Translations under genes and position numbers: made by a program | Source: an uncultured Ilumatobacter sp. | GTDB lineage: Bacteria; Actinomycetota; Acidimicrobiia; Acidimicrobiales; Ilumatobacteraceae | Assembly: GCA_905480335.1 (NCBI GenBank) | Contig: CAJQPY010000004.1 | Span: 1-64,000 of the forward strand | DNA: 64,000 nt | Reading direction: 5' to 3' | Part shown: positions 7,946 through 17,491 of the stretch, piece by piece | How the letters are laid out: each line of letters opens with the position of its first letter | How positions within the stretch are numbered: the first letter of the stretch is position 1 | The notes under the pieces: generated by a model | What the model saw: only the letters and a program-made list of their open reading frames with translations | Database searches by the model: none | What the model was told of the DNA's origin: nothing

Positions 7946-9319
7946 ATGGCGCCGCTCGACGATCGATCACTCGACGGTCTGACCGAGCGGACGGTCGATC
8001 TGCTCCAGACGTTGATCCGCAACGAGTGCGTCAACGACGGGACGATCGACTCGGGGCACGAAACGCGCAACGTCGACGTCCTCGAGCAGGTCGTCGCCGG
8101 GCCAAGCGTCGACATCGAACGCTTCGAGCCGATGGACGAGCGGGCATCGATGGTGGCGCGAATCCCTGGCTCTGACCCCGCTGCCCCGACCCTGTGCCTG
8201 ATGGCTCATACCGACGTCGTCCCCGTTCATCCTGAAGGGTGGAGGCACGACCCCTTCGGCGGCGAACTGATCGACGGCGAAGTGTGGGGCAGAGGCGCCG
8301 TCGACATGCTCAACCTCACGGCCTCGATGGCTGTGTCGTTTCGCAGGCTGGCTGACGAGGCCGCGGCGGGCCGGTTCCGCCCGACCGCAGACCTGATCTA
8401 CTTCGCGGTGGCCGATGAGGAGTCGGGCAGCGCCCACGGTGCGCGCTGGATGGCCGACCACCACCCCGATGCGATGCGTGCCGACTACGTGCTCACCGAA
8501 AACGGCGGCCTGCACTCCGGCTCGTCCGACGCGCCGTTCGTCGGGGTGAACATCGCCGAGAAGGGTGTCGCGTGGCGCAAGTTGACGGTGCGCGGTACTC
8601 CGGGTCACGGCTCGATGCCGTTCCGCAAGGACAATGCGCTGGTGAAGGCGGCCGGGGTGGTGCAGCGGCTGGCCGACTACCGACCTGCGCCGCGCTTCAC
8701 CGAGCTGTGGAGGACGCGCGTCGCCACGCTCGGCCTGCCCGACGACGTGCGCGGCGTGCTGCTCGACGAACAGGCCATCGAGACGTTTCTCGACGACTTA
8801 CCGTCCGTCCCCGCTGCTGCGCACCTCCATGCGTGCACCCACACGACGTTCTCGCCAAACCTCGTCGACGGCGGCGCCATGAAGACCAACGTGATCCCCG
8901 ACCACGTCGTGATTAACGTCGACATCCGCACGCTGCCCGGCGAAGGCCCCGACGAGGTCGACGCCCACCTCCGAGCCGCTCTCGGTGACCTTGCCGAGCA
9001 CGTCGAGGTCGAGATCATCATGAACGACCCTGCCTCGACCTCGCCGGCCGACACACCCCTCTGGGATGCGTTGGCGCGTGCTGTCAACGTGCCGTTCCCG
9101 ACGGCTCGGCTCACGCCGCAACTGGCGGTGGGGTTCACCGATGCGCGGATCTACCGGGAGATGGGTGCCATCGCCTACGGCGCCGGCCTGTTCAGCCCCG
9201 GTTTGAACGCTGCCGACTTCGGCTCCCGGTTCCACGGGCACGACGAGCGAATCGACGTCGAATCGCTCGCGTTGACGACTCGACTCTGGCACCAGGTGGC
9301 GACCGATTTCCTCGGCTGA
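7946..9319 (+). CDS. M20-family zinc metallopeptidase
   Basis: A 457-residue M20/M25/M40 amidohydrolase-type peptidase. The first metal-site motif is MAHTDVVPVHPEGW (His, Asp), followed by WGRGAVDMLN with the bridging Asp, the DEESGS pair with the catalytic Glu, and a C-terminal HGHDER histidine. The dimerisation domain with RGTPGHGSMP is present. Members cleave dipeptides, N-acyl amino acids or carbamoyl amides, so the substrate is open. It lies 76 bases upstream of the carnitine cassette and on the same strand. An ATG two codons into the longest frame is used as start. Confidence 0.88.
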   Translation: MAPLDDRSLDGLTERTVDLLQTLIRNECVNDGTIDSGHETRNVDVLEQVVAGPSVDIERFEPMDERASMVARIPGSDPAAPTLCLMAHTDVVPVHPEGWRHDPFGGELIDGEVWGRGAVDMLNLTASMAVSFRRLADEAAAGRFRPTADLIYFAVADEESGSAHGARWMADHHPDAMRADYVLTENGGLHSGSSDAPFVGVNIAEKGVAWRKLTVRGTPGHGSMPFRKDNALVKAAGVVQRLADYRPAPRFTELWRTRVATLGLPDDVRGVLLDEQAIETFLDDLPSVPAAAHLHACTHTTFSPNLVDGGAMKTNVIPDHVVINVDIRTLPGEGPDEVDAHLRAALGDLAEHVEVEIIMNDPASTSPADTPLWDALARAVNVPFPTARLTPQLAVGFTDARIYREMGAIAYGAGLFSPGLNAADFGSRFHGHDERIDVESLALTTRLWHQVATDFLG

Positions 9320-9395
9320 TCTCCCCGGTTGATGTCGAGAAGAACACGGCGTTCCGACGATGTGATGGTCGGGCCCGATCTGCCACCATTCGACG

Positions 9396-10358
9396 ATGAC
9401 TGCAGCCATCGATCTCGATTCCGCTCTCGACGAACAGCACGCAGCGGTGCTGTCGATGCTCCCGCCGGATCTGATGGACCTAAGCGACATCCCGGCCGCT
9501 CGCGCCCGCCTCGGCGGATTGCTGGCCATGATGCCGGCGCCTGAACTGCCGGCCGACGTGACGATCACCGAGGTGATGGCCCCGTCCGTCGATGGAGCGC
9601 CCGACGTGCGCCTCAAGGTGTACACGCCGTCCGGCCTCGAATCCGACGCCGGGGCGTTGCTGTGGATCCACGGAGGCGGAATGGTGCTGCTGGACGCCGA
9701 CGGTGATGATTTCCAGAGCGCGACGCGTGCAGTCGAACACAGCTGTGTCGTCGTCTCGGTCGACTATCGGCTGGCGCCCGAAACCGCCGCCCCGGGGCTC
9801 GTCGACGACTGTTTCGCTGCGCTTGCATGGCTCGCCGGGCACGTCGATGATCTCGGCGTGTCGGCCGATCGCATCATGATCGGCGGTGCGAGCGCAGGGG
9901 CCGGGCTAGCGGCAGGAACGGCGCTCCGCTCCCGCGACACGAATGGACCGGCGCTCGCCGGCCAATTGCTCGTCTACCCGATGCTCGACCACCGCAACGG
10001 ATCACCCAGCAGCCACGCAATTGAAGACCAGCGGGTCTGGAACCGATCGGCCAACATTGCGGCGTGGGCTGCCTACCTCGGCGGTGCGGAGCCGACCACG
10101 TATTCGTCGCCGGCACTGGCTAAGGACCTTGCCGACTTGCCGCCGGCGTACATTAGCGTCGGTACGTTCGACATGTTCCATGACGAGGACGTTGCGTACG
10201 CGACGGCACTCAACCGAGCGGGCGTGTCATGCGAGCTCCACGTGTATCCGGGTGCGTTCCATGCATCGAACGGGTTCCTTCCGGATCATCCGACGTCGTT
10301 GCGCTGGAAGCGCGATGAGGACGACTTCGTCTCCCGTTGTCTCGCGGGTCAACTCTGA
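9396..10358 (+). CDS. Alpha/beta hydrolase leading the carnitine cassette
   Basis: A 320-residue HSL-type alpha/beta hydrolase. The oxyanion motif is WIHGGGMVLLD, the nucleophile elbow is GGASAGAG, and the catalytic Asp and His are probably in FDMFHDED and PGAFHAS. The N-terminus (about 60 residues) is the usual cap. It ends 28 bases before a gamma-butyrobetaine-dioxygenase-like gene, itself coupled to a BKACE gene and a carnitine dehydrogenase gene. That context suggests a role in this pathway, for example hydrolysis of O-acylcarnitine esters or of betainyl-CoA. This is inference; the fold alone only says esterase or thioesterase. Confidence 0.87.
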   Translation: MTAAIDLDSALDEQHAAVLSMLPPDLMDLSDIPAARARLGGLLAMMPAPELPADVTITEVMAPSVDGAPDVRLKVYTPSGLESDAGALLWIHGGGMVLLDADGDDFQSATRAVEHSCVVVSVDYRLAPETAAPGLVDDCFAALAWLAGHVDDLGVSADRIMIGGASAGAGLAAGTALRSRDTNGPALAGQLLVYPMLDHRNGSPSSHAIEDQRVWNRSANIAAWAAYLGGAEPTTYSSPALAKDLADLPPAYISVGTFDMFHDEDVAYATALNRAGVSCELHVYPGAFHASNGFLPDHPTSLRWKRDEDDFVSRCLAGQL

Positions 10359-10386
10359 ATCCCGTGCCGCAGTAGTGTGCGCGGCG

Positions 10387-11568
10387 GTGATCCTGACGCC
10401 GGACTTCGCGCAGTACGACTGGCGGCCGCTCGGCTCTGTCGCGCGGCGGGACGACTCGGTCGAGCTTCGGTGGCCGGACGGCTTGACTTTCACGTGCCAT
10501 CCCCTGTGGTTGTACGAACAGACCGCAGGGATCGAACCGTTGACCCGGGAGGGTTCGGTCGAACCGGGCGATTTGCCCCATACGCCAGAGGTGGTCGTTG
10601 CTGACGTTGCAGCCGACGGCTCTCTCGAACTGACGTGGGAGGGTGGGGCCCGTTCTCAGGCGCACCCTGGCTGGTTGCGGTCGATCGCCGAAGGGCAGCA
10701 TCTTCCCCGTGCGTCGATCGGCGAGCCGATCGAGTGGACGACGGCGTCGATGGCGGACCTGCCGACGTTCGACGGATCCATCGTGCTCGACGACCACACC
10801 GTGTTCGAGGCATGGTTGGCGTCACTGTGCACGGTTGGTGTCGGTCGCTTGCGGGGTGCGCCGACGACCGACGAATTCATGGGCGAACTCGCAGGCCGGA
10901 TCGGACCGATTCGTGGTTCGAATTTCGGTGGGGTGTTTACGGTCGAGTCGATCGTCGATCCTGACTCCACGGCGAACACCGGGATGGCGCTCGGTCAGCA
11001 CACCGACCTGCCGACGCGAGAGACCCCACCGGGGTTCCAGTTCCTCCACTGTGTCGAGAATTCGGTGCCCGGCGGCCTATCCCGGATGGCCGACGGGATG
11101 GCAGTCGCCGCCGAGATCCGTCGGCGACACGCGGACGCATATGAGTCGCTCACAACCGACGAGTGGGTCTTCGCCAACCGGGCCGTCGATGGCGACCATC
11201 GCTGGATCGGACCGATCATCGACTTCGGTGGACCGCGTTCGCCCCTGACGATTCGGGCGTTCTACCCGGTCCGGCTCGCCCCCTACATGCCGATCGATCG
11301 ACAACAACGGGCATATGACGCCATGCGTGTCTTCTCGCAGGTCGCACACGATCCCCGCTTCATGATCTCGTCGGCGTTCGCGCCGGGCGACCTCGTCGGC
11401 TTCGACAACCGCCGAATCCTGCACGGCCGGGACGCGTTCGATCCCGGCGCCGGCCGTCGCCGGCTCCGCGGGTGTTACCTCGACCACGACGACTTGTTCT
11501 CCCGCCTGCGCGTCGTGCGTCGCCTGGCCGCTCCACAATTCTCCCCCTCCGAAAGGACTACCCGATGA
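10387..11568 (+). CDS. Gamma-butyrobetaine dioxygenase-like Fe(II)/2-oxoglutarate oxygenase
   Basis: About 393 residues, TauD/TfdA-type dioxygenase of the gamma-butyrobetaine hydroxylase group, with an N-terminal DUF971-like domain (about 1-95) and a C-terminal double-stranded beta-helix. Iron ligands are the His and Asp of GQHTDLPTRE and the distal His of DNRRILHGRDAF; the 2-oxoglutarate Arg is in RRRLRGCYLD. The known reaction is hydroxylation of gamma-butyrobetaine to L-carnitine. The N-terminal domain lacks the Cys cluster that binds zinc in human BBOX1. The start is uncertain (GTG 10387 or 10375). The stop overlaps the next ATG as ATGA. The two flanking genes make carnitine metabolism the best reading. 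Confidence 0.82.
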   Translation: MILTPDFAQYDWRPLGSVARRDDSVELRWPDGLTFTCHPLWLYEQTAGIEPLTREGSVEPGDLPHTPEVVVADVAADGSLELTWEGGARSQAHPGWLRSIAEGQHLPRASIGEPIEWTTASMADLPTFDGSIVLDDHTVFEAWLASLCTVGVGRLRGAPTTDEFMGELAGRIGPIRGSNFGGVFTVESIVDPDSTANTGMALGQHTDLPTRETPPGFQFLHCVENSVPGGLSRMADGMAVAAEIRRRHADAYESLTTDEWVFANRAVDGDHRWIGPIIDFGGPRSPLTIRAFYPVRLAPYMPIDRQQRAYDAMRVFSQVAHDPRFMISSAFAPGDLVGFDNRRILHGRDAFDPGAGRRRLRGCYLDHDDLFSRLRVVRRLAAPQFSPSERTTR

Positions 11569-12455
11569 GTTGTGTCTTCATCACCTGCGCCGTCACCGGC
11601 TCCGGTGACACCGTCGACAAATCCGACTGTGTCCCTTTCACCCCTGAGGCGATCGCGAACGACTGCATCGCAGCGGCCAAGGCCGGTGCCGCTATCGCCC
11701 ACGTCCACGTGCGTGACCCGATCACCGGCGCGCCGTCGCGCAACCTCGAGTACTACACCGAAGTCGTCGACCGCGTGCGATCGTCGGATGTCGACGTCGT
11801 GCTCAACCTCACGTCAGGAATGGGCGGCGATCTGACCCTCGGGTCGGTCGAGGCACCGCTTCCGTTTGCCGAGGTCGGCACCGACATGGCCGGCGCGACC
11901 GAGCGGCTGGAGCACGTCCGAAAGCTCCGACCGGAGATCACGACTCTGGACTGTGGGTCGATGAACTTCGGTGAGGGCGACTACGTGATGACGAACACTC
12001 CCGCCACGCTGCAGGAGATGGCCCGTCAGATCACGGCGATGGGGGTGCGGCCGGAGATCGAGGCATTCGACACCGGACATCTCTGGCAGGCGAAGTCGCT
12101 TGTCGAGCAGGGCCATATCGAGGACCCGGTGATGATCCAATTGTGCATGGGGATTCCGTGGGGTGCGCCCGCTGACGTCAACACGCTGATGGCGATGGTC
12201 AACAACATCCCCGACAGCTGGACGTTCAGTGCGTTCTCGATTGGGCGGATGCAGTTGCAGTACGTGGCCCTCGCCGCAATCGCAGGTGGCAACGTCCGCG
12301 TCGGGTTGGAGGACAACCTGTACCTCGGTCGCGGTGACCTGGCGACGAACGCGGCGCTCGTCGAACGCGCCGCACAGATCTTGGGTGGAATGAACATCGG
12401 TCTGAAGTCGCCCGCCGAAGTCCGCGCTGAGCTCCAACTCACCAAACATGGCTGA
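11565..12455 (+). CDS. BKACE-family enzyme, probable 3-dehydrocarnitine cleavage enzyme
   Basis: A 296-residue DUF849/BKACE (beta-keto acid cleavage enzyme) TIM barrel. The zinc-binding AHVHVRD lies near residue 45, and the third ligand is probably in VGLEDNLYL. BKACEs condense a beta-keto acid with acetyl-CoA and split it into acetoacetate and a new CoA ester. Next to a carnitine dehydrogenase the expected substrate is 3-dehydrocarnitine, giving betainyl-CoA and acetoacetate. A good ribosome site (GAAAGGA) precedes the ATG, which overlaps the upstream stop (ATGA). The stop overlaps the next start by 8 bases. Confidence 0.88.
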   Translation: MSCVFITCAVTGSGDTVDKSDCVPFTPEAIANDCIAAAKAGAAIAHVHVRDPITGAPSRNLEYYTEVVDRVRSSDVDVVLNLTSGMGGDLTLGSVEAPLPFAEVGTDMAGATERLEHVRKLRPEITTLDCGSMNFGEGDYVMTNTPATLQEMARQITAMGVRPEIEAFDTGHLWQAKSLVEQGHIEDPVMIQLCMGIPWGAPADVNTLMAMVNNIPDSWTFSAFSIGRMQLQYVALAAIAGGNVRVGLEDNLYLGRGDLATNAALVERAAQILGGMNIGLKSPAEVRAELQLTKHG

Positions 12456-13467
12456 CCCGGACGCGCATCTCTCATCGACGTTGGACGTGGGCGGTGCCCT
12501 GATCGATCGGGCTGCCGTGGTCGGGTGTGGGGTGATCGGCGCGGCATGGGTGGCGCGGATGCGACTGCGCGGTGTCGACGTTCGGGTGTTCGATCCTGAG
12601 CTGAACGTCGGTGTCGTCCTCGACGAAGTGATGCAGCAGGCCGTCGTCGCATGGAATGGGTTGGGACTGTCGACGGACCGGCTCGGCTCCCTCATGGTCT
12701 GCGAGTCGGTCGCCGATGCGGTGACCGACGCAGAACTGGTCCAGGAGTGTGTGCCCGAACGACTCGACGTGAAGCACGCCACGCTCGCGACGATCGAGGC
12801 GGCGATCCCTCGCGCCGCACTCGTTGCATCGTCGACGTCGGGCTTCAAACCGACCGATCTCGCAGTACACATGGAGCATCCGGATCGGCTCATCGTCGGG
12901 CACCCGTTCAACCCCGTCTACCTCCTCCCGCTCGTCGAGGTGGTGGGAGGCGAGCGCACGTCGCTCGGCACGATCGATCGGGCGATGGCTGCGTACGCGT
13001 CACTCGGGATGAAGCCGTTGCACGTCCGCGTCGAGATCGATGCCTTCATCGCGGACCGACTGCTTGAGGCGGTGTGGCGTGAGGCCATCTGGCTCGTCAA
13101 CGACGGCGTGGCGACCACCGCAGAGATCGATGACGCAATCCGATATGGATTCGGACTGCGCTGGGCACAGATGGGCTTGTTTGAGACGTATCGCACGGCA
13201 GGGGGAGCAGGTGGTATGCGACACTTTCTTAGGCAGTTCGGTCCTGCGTTGGAGTGGCCGTGGACGAAGCTGACCGACACGCCGTCGTGGACCGACAAAC
13301 TGGTCGGGACGATCGCTGACCAGTCGGACGATCAGTCAGGCGACCGTACGATTGCAGAGCTGCTCGCCGAACGCGATCAGAATCTGGTGGCGATCTTGAA
13401 AGCGCTTGAGGCGGTCGACGCCGGTGCCGGAAAGACTCTGGCGCAGCTCCGAGCGACCCAACGTTGA
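12448..13467 (+). CDS. lcdH: L-carnitine dehydrogenase (3-hydroxyacyl-CoA dehydrogenase fold)
   Basis: A 339-residue protein of the 3-hydroxyacyl-CoA dehydrogenase superfamily. It has an NAD-binding VVGCGVIGAAW near residue 30, the HPFNPVYLLPLVEVV motif with the catalytic His, and a C-terminal GFGLRWAQMGLFETYRTAG segment typical of L-carnitine dehydrogenases. It would oxidise L-carnitine to 3-dehydrocarnitine, the substrate of the BKACE encoded just upstream. Some relatives carry a fused C-terminal thioesterase; this one does not. It ends one base before the convergent glnK stop, with no obvious terminator between them. Confidence 0.88.
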   Translation: MADPDAHLSSTLDVGGALIDRAAVVGCGVIGAAWVARMRLRGVDVRVFDPELNVGVVLDEVMQQAVVAWNGLGLSTDRLGSLMVCESVADAVTDAELVQECVPERLDVKHATLATIEAAIPRAALVASSTSGFKPTDLAVHMEHPDRLIVGHPFNPVYLLPLVEVVGGERTSLGTIDRAMAAYASLGMKPLHVRVEIDAFIADRLLEAVWREAIWLVNDGVATTAEIDDAIRYGFGLRWAQMGLFETYRTAGGAGGMRHFLRQFGPALEWPWTKLTDTPSWTDKLVGTIADQSDDQSGDRTIAELLAERDQNLVAILKALEAVDAGAGKTLAQLRATQR

Positions 13468-13468
13468 C

Positions 13469-13837
<369 letters not shown>

Positions 13838-13852
13838 TCACTCTTGCAGGTC

Positions 13853-15055
13853 TCACGATGCGTACGCAGATTCGGCGTGTTCGGACTGGTCAAGGCCCAC
13901 CCGTTCCGCGTCTAGGTCGACGCGCAATCCAATGGTCCGCTGGATGCCGAACGCAATGGCGTAGGTGGCGACGAATGAGAACACCCCGATGCCTACCGCA
14001 GCTACGAACTGATCCTTGAGGAGCTCGATACCACCGCCGAAGAACAATCCGTTGAACTCGCCGTTGACCGCTGTGTCGGCGAAAAAGCCCAGTACTAGCG
14101 TTCCCACGATGCCGCCGATGAGGTGCACGGCGATGACGTCGAGGCTGTCGTCCCAGTTCATCTTGGCCTTAATAAATAGTGCGAAGTAGCAGGCGACCCC
14201 TGCGACCGTACCAATGATCATCGGGGCGACCCCGCCGACGAAACCGGCGCCCGGCGTGATCGCTACCAGACCGGCGACGGCGCCAGAGCACGCGCCGAGC
14301 ACGGTGGCGTGGCCCGTCTTAATTCGTTCGACGAGAAGCCAGCCGAGCATCCCCGTTGCTGCTCCGAGCTGTGTATTCACGAGCGCCTGCGCGGCGACCC
14401 CATCGGCGGCGAGTGCTGAGCCGGCATTGAACCCGAACCAGCCAAACCATAAGATGCCGGTTCCAAGGACGGTGAGAGGGAGATTGTGCGGTGGCATGGG
14501 CTCAGAGCCATGCCCCGTGCGGTTGCCGATCACGAGGACCACGGCGAGGGCCGCCATGCCTGCGTTGATGTGGATCGCTGCGCCCCCGGCGAAGTCGAGG
14601 GCTCCCATTTCAAAAATCCAACCGTTGGCGTTGAACACCCATCGCGCCGCCGGCGCATAGACGACGATGCTCCAGAGCCCAATCAGCAGCACGTACGATC
14701 CGAACTTTAAGCGATCGGCTGTGGCGCCGGTGATCAGCGCCGGCGTGATCACTGCGAACATCATTTGGAATGCGAAGAAGGCAAAGCCTGGGATGTTGTC
14801 GTCGAGCGACGTCACGTTCTCCATGAACGCAAAGTCGAGGTTGCCGATGATCGGGCCGTCGCCGCCGAATGCGATAGAGAAGCCGATGATCGCCCAGATT
14901 GTGGAGATGAGCCCCATCGCGAAGATGTTCTGCATCAGCATGCCGAGCACGTTTTTTGAGCGAACCATGCCGCCGTAGAAAAACGCCAGTCCGGGCGTCA
15001 TGAACAAGACGAGCGCAGCTGAAACGAGCACCCACGCGGTGTTGCCGGAATCCAT
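13853..15055 (-). CDS. amt: Ammonium transporter Amt (second copy, short form)
   Basis: About 400 residues with 11 predicted membrane helices. The twin pore histidines are in AAIHINAGMAAL and DVIAVHLIGGIVG; MTPGLAFFYGGMV and GADRLKFGSYV-like segments are typical Amt features. The open frame begins at 15109, but ATG 15055 is preferred: it gives MDSGNTAWVLVSAALVLF, the usual mature N-terminus, and lies 8 bases after a TANNNT element. It is paired with the downstream glnK. This copy lacks a signal peptide, unlike the copy at 15654-17027. Confidence 0.92.
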   Translation of the reverse strand: MDSGNTAWVLVSAALVLFMTPGLAFFYGGMVRSKNVLGMLMQNIFAMGLISTIWAIIGFSIAFGGDGPIIGNLDFAFMENVTSLDDNIPGFAFFAFQMMFAVITPALITGATADRLKFGSYVLLIGLWSIVVYAPAARWVFNANGWIFEMGALDFAGGAAIHINAGMAALAVVLVIGNRTGHGSEPMPPHNLPLTVLGTGILWFGWFGFNAGSALAADGVAAQALVNTQLGAATGMLGWLLVERIKTGHATVLGACSGAVAGLVAITPGAGFVGGVAPMIIGTVAGVACYFALFIKAKMNWDDSLDVIAVHLIGGIVGTLVLGFFADTAVNGEFNGLFFGGGIELLKDQFVAAVGIGVFSFVATYAIAFGIQRTIGLRVDLDAERVGLDQSEHAESAYAS

Positions 15056-15063
15056 GGCGCCGA

Positions 15064-15069
15064 AACCTA
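15064..15069 (-). promoter_or_regulatory. -10-like element TAGGTT before the second amt
   Basis: TAGGTT on the minus strand, 8 bases before ATG 15055. It implies that the second amt-glnK pair has its own promoter and a leaderless message. Confidence 0.5.
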
Positions 15070-15173
15070 GGGGGCGAAGACGGAATGTCAGTGGTGCGAA
15101 ACGAACCATTCACACACACGAAACAGGGGGTTCCCCCGGGGGGTCCGAGCGGTGGGGAGCTATCACATGACCA

Positions 15174-15216
15174 ATTCCGGGGTTCCGTCTGAGGACTGTC
15201 GACGGAACCCCGGGAA
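15174..15216 (-). terminator. Hairpin between the two amt-glnK pairs
   Basis: Nearly perfect 15-bp inverted repeat: 15175-15189 pairs with 15201-15216 around an 11-base loop, with one extra G in the right arm. It lies after the first glnK and before the promoter of the second amt. The T tract is weak, so it may be a terminator, an attenuator or an mRNA-stabilising hairpin. A second palindrome (GGGGGTTCCCCC) is at 15126-15137. Confidence 0.5.
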
Positions 15217-15286
15217 ACTGGAATATGCGCGCCTCAGTGGGGTACCGAACCGGTTGACCTCGGATCCCACGATGCTGTTGGACTTG

Positions 15287-15649
<363 letters not shown>

Positions 15650-15653
15650 TCAC

Positions 15654-17027
15654 TCAGTGGATGGACACGGTGTCGGGGGCGTAGCCGGGGAGTCCGTGCT
15701 CAATGACATCGAGACCTTCGACTTCCTCTTCCACGCTGACACGGAGGCCGACGGTGAATTTGATGGCTGCGAAGAGCGCAGCACTCGTGACGGCCACGAA
15801 GACCAGGATGATCAGCACCATCAGTAGTTGGACGACCAACTGCTCGATGCCACCGCCGTATAACAGGCCGGCGTCGGGCCGGCCGAGGAATGCGTCGTCG
15901 TACTGGGCGAAGAGCCCGATTGCAATGACGCCCCACGCTCCAACGACGCCGTGCACCGAGACGGCACCGACCGGATCGTCGATCTGAATCCTGTCAAAGA
16001 AGAGTACGGAGAACACGACGAGCACACCGCCGATGGCCCCGACGACGGCGGACATGCCGTAGTTGAAGGCTCCACATCCGGCGGTGATGGCGACGAGTCC
16101 GGCGAGCGCACCGTTGCCGACGAACGCGACATCCGGCTTGCCGGTTTTGAGCCAGATTGTGATCGCTGTTGCACCGGCCCCTGAAGTTGCTGCGAGCATC
16201 GTGTTCAGGGCGATGCGAGGTACTTCAAAGTCAGCGATAAGTTCGGAGCCCGGGTTGAACCCAAACCAGCCGATCCACAGGATGAACACACCGAGCATCG
16301 CAAACGGGATGTTGTGGCCGGGTATAGCGCGGGGCTTGCCGTCGGGTCCGTACTTGCCGATACGTGGACCGAGGAAAAGGGCCCCCATGAAGGCAGCGAC
16401 ACCGCCGGTCATGTGGACAATGCCGGATCCAGCGAAGTCGGAAAAGACGGCGTCGCCAATGTTGATGTCGGCGATCAAACCTCCTCCCCAGGTCATGTGG
16501 ACGACCACTGGGTAGATGAAGGCACACATCGCGACCGAGAAGATCAGGTACGACGTGAACTTCGTTCGCTCGGCCATCGCGCCAGAGGCGATGGTGACCG
16601 CAGTCGCTGCGAACACCGACTGGAAGAAGAAGTCCGTCGACAGACTCAGTGCGCCTTCCTCGGCGATGCCGAACGCATCGCCACCAGATAGAAAGAAGCC
16701 TGAGGTGCCGATGATGTCGCCGTCACCGCCATAGGCGAACGCAAAACCGCAGGCGAAGAACGCCAACACGCCAACGACAGCATCGGCGATGTTCTTGGCG
16801 AAGATGTTGACCACGTTCTTCGCCCGGGTCAGGCCCGCCTCGACGAGCGCGAAGCCCGCCTGCATGAAGAAGACCAGGACGCCGGCGAGGAACACCCAAA
16901 TGTTGTTCAAGATGTCCTGCGTCGTCGGTTCGTAGACCTCTTGAGCAAATCCGATGGATGGGGTGACGGCCAAGATGGCGACCACGCCTCCCAGCCCTGA
17001 GATGATTCGAAGCGCTCGTTTGCGCAC
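15654..17027 (-). CDS. amt: Ammonium transporter Amt (first copy, with signal-like N-terminus)
   Basis: A 457-residue ammonium channel. The N-terminus (RKRALRIISGLGGVVAILA ending near GFAQE) looks like a signal peptide, followed by 11 membrane helices starting at NIWVFLAGVLVFFMQAGFA. Twin pore histidines are in GIVHMTGGVAAF and VSVHGVVGAWG. The subtype (VEAGLTRAKNVVNIFAKN) differs clearly from the shorter Amt downstream, so the two pairs are not a recent duplication. GTG start with a strong ribosome site (GGAGGAC) six bases upstream. Confidence 0.93.
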   Translation of the reverse strand: MRKRALRIISGLGGVVAILAVTPSIGFAQEVYEPTTQDILNNIWVFLAGVLVFFMQAGFALVEAGLTRAKNVVNIFAKNIADAVVGVLAFFACGFAFAYGGDGDIIGTSGFFLSGGDAFGIAEEGALSLSTDFFFQSVFAATAVTIASGAMAERTKFTSYLIFSVAMCAFIYPVVVHMTWGGGLIADINIGDAVFSDFAGSGIVHMTGGVAAFMGALFLGPRIGKYGPDGKPRAIPGHNIPFAMLGVFILWIGWFGFNPGSELIADFEVPRIALNTMLAATSGAGATAITIWLKTGKPDVAFVGNGALAGLVAITAGCGAFNYGMSAVVGAIGGVLVVFSVLFFDRIQIDDPVGAVSVHGVVGAWGVIAIGLFAQYDDAFLGRPDAGLLYGGGIEQLVVQLLMVLIILVFVAVTSAALFAAIKFTVGLRVSVEEEVEGLDVIEHGLPGYAPDTVSIH

Positions 17028-17491
17028 TGTTGTCCTCCAAGTGAGAGTTATACGGAAGAACCGGAGTTGCTGCGCTGCTGCTCCGGAACGCAGCTCAAGC
17101 TAAGCGGGCGCCATTTCCCGCCTGTCGCCGTCGCGTTTCGTTTCGGTGAACGCTCGTCACGAGAGCATGAGGACCATGTTTCGTCTGCGTGAAGCGCCAG
17201 CTCAGGCCTGTCAGAGAGCCAAAAAGGCGGCGACGTACCTGCGAGCAGGGTCGAAATCTGCGCTGGCTGGCTTGCCCCTGCTGGGGGACGTTGGAGCCCA
17301 AAAAGGGATTGAAAGCCGAAAGGGGCGTGCGTGCAGGAGCGAAACGGCTGCAATACACAACGAGGGCGCTAATTCCTTCAGTGAGGTGCGAGGAGCGTGA
17401 ATGACCGATGAAAGATGTGTGACAGGCGACCGAGCGGCTGAAGCAGCGGCGGGCTTGGTGGTGCGATCGGGTCACCTGCAACACTGCGTTC
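17028..17491 (-). promoter_or_regulatory. 464-base intergenic region upstream of the amt-glnK cluster
   Basis: No gene is supported here; the short open frames look like shadows. Toward the amt start it contains a 6-bp stem (17061-17066 with 17081-17086). Further up are two short palindromes of the form GCC-AAAAA-GGC (17218-17228) and GCCCAAAAAGGG (about 17297-17308) and a CCCCTGCTGGGG hairpin. It may hold a long structured 5' leader or nitrogen control sites, but no defined operator could be confirmed. Confidence 0.4.

Noticed and set aside
11814-12911. 365-codon minus-strand frame
   Set aside because: Antisense to the BKACE and carnitine dehydrogenase genes.
13394-13412. TTGAAAGCGCTTGAG, which resembles a LacI-type operator
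   Set aside because: It lies inside the carnitine dehydrogenase gene and simply encodes ILKALEAV; no promoter is near.
17135-17160. GlnR-box-like GTGAC/TTCAC/GAAAC arrangement upstream of the first amt
   Set aside because: Only one half-box fits, and the spacing of the others does not match the known pattern. A genome-wide motif model would be needed.
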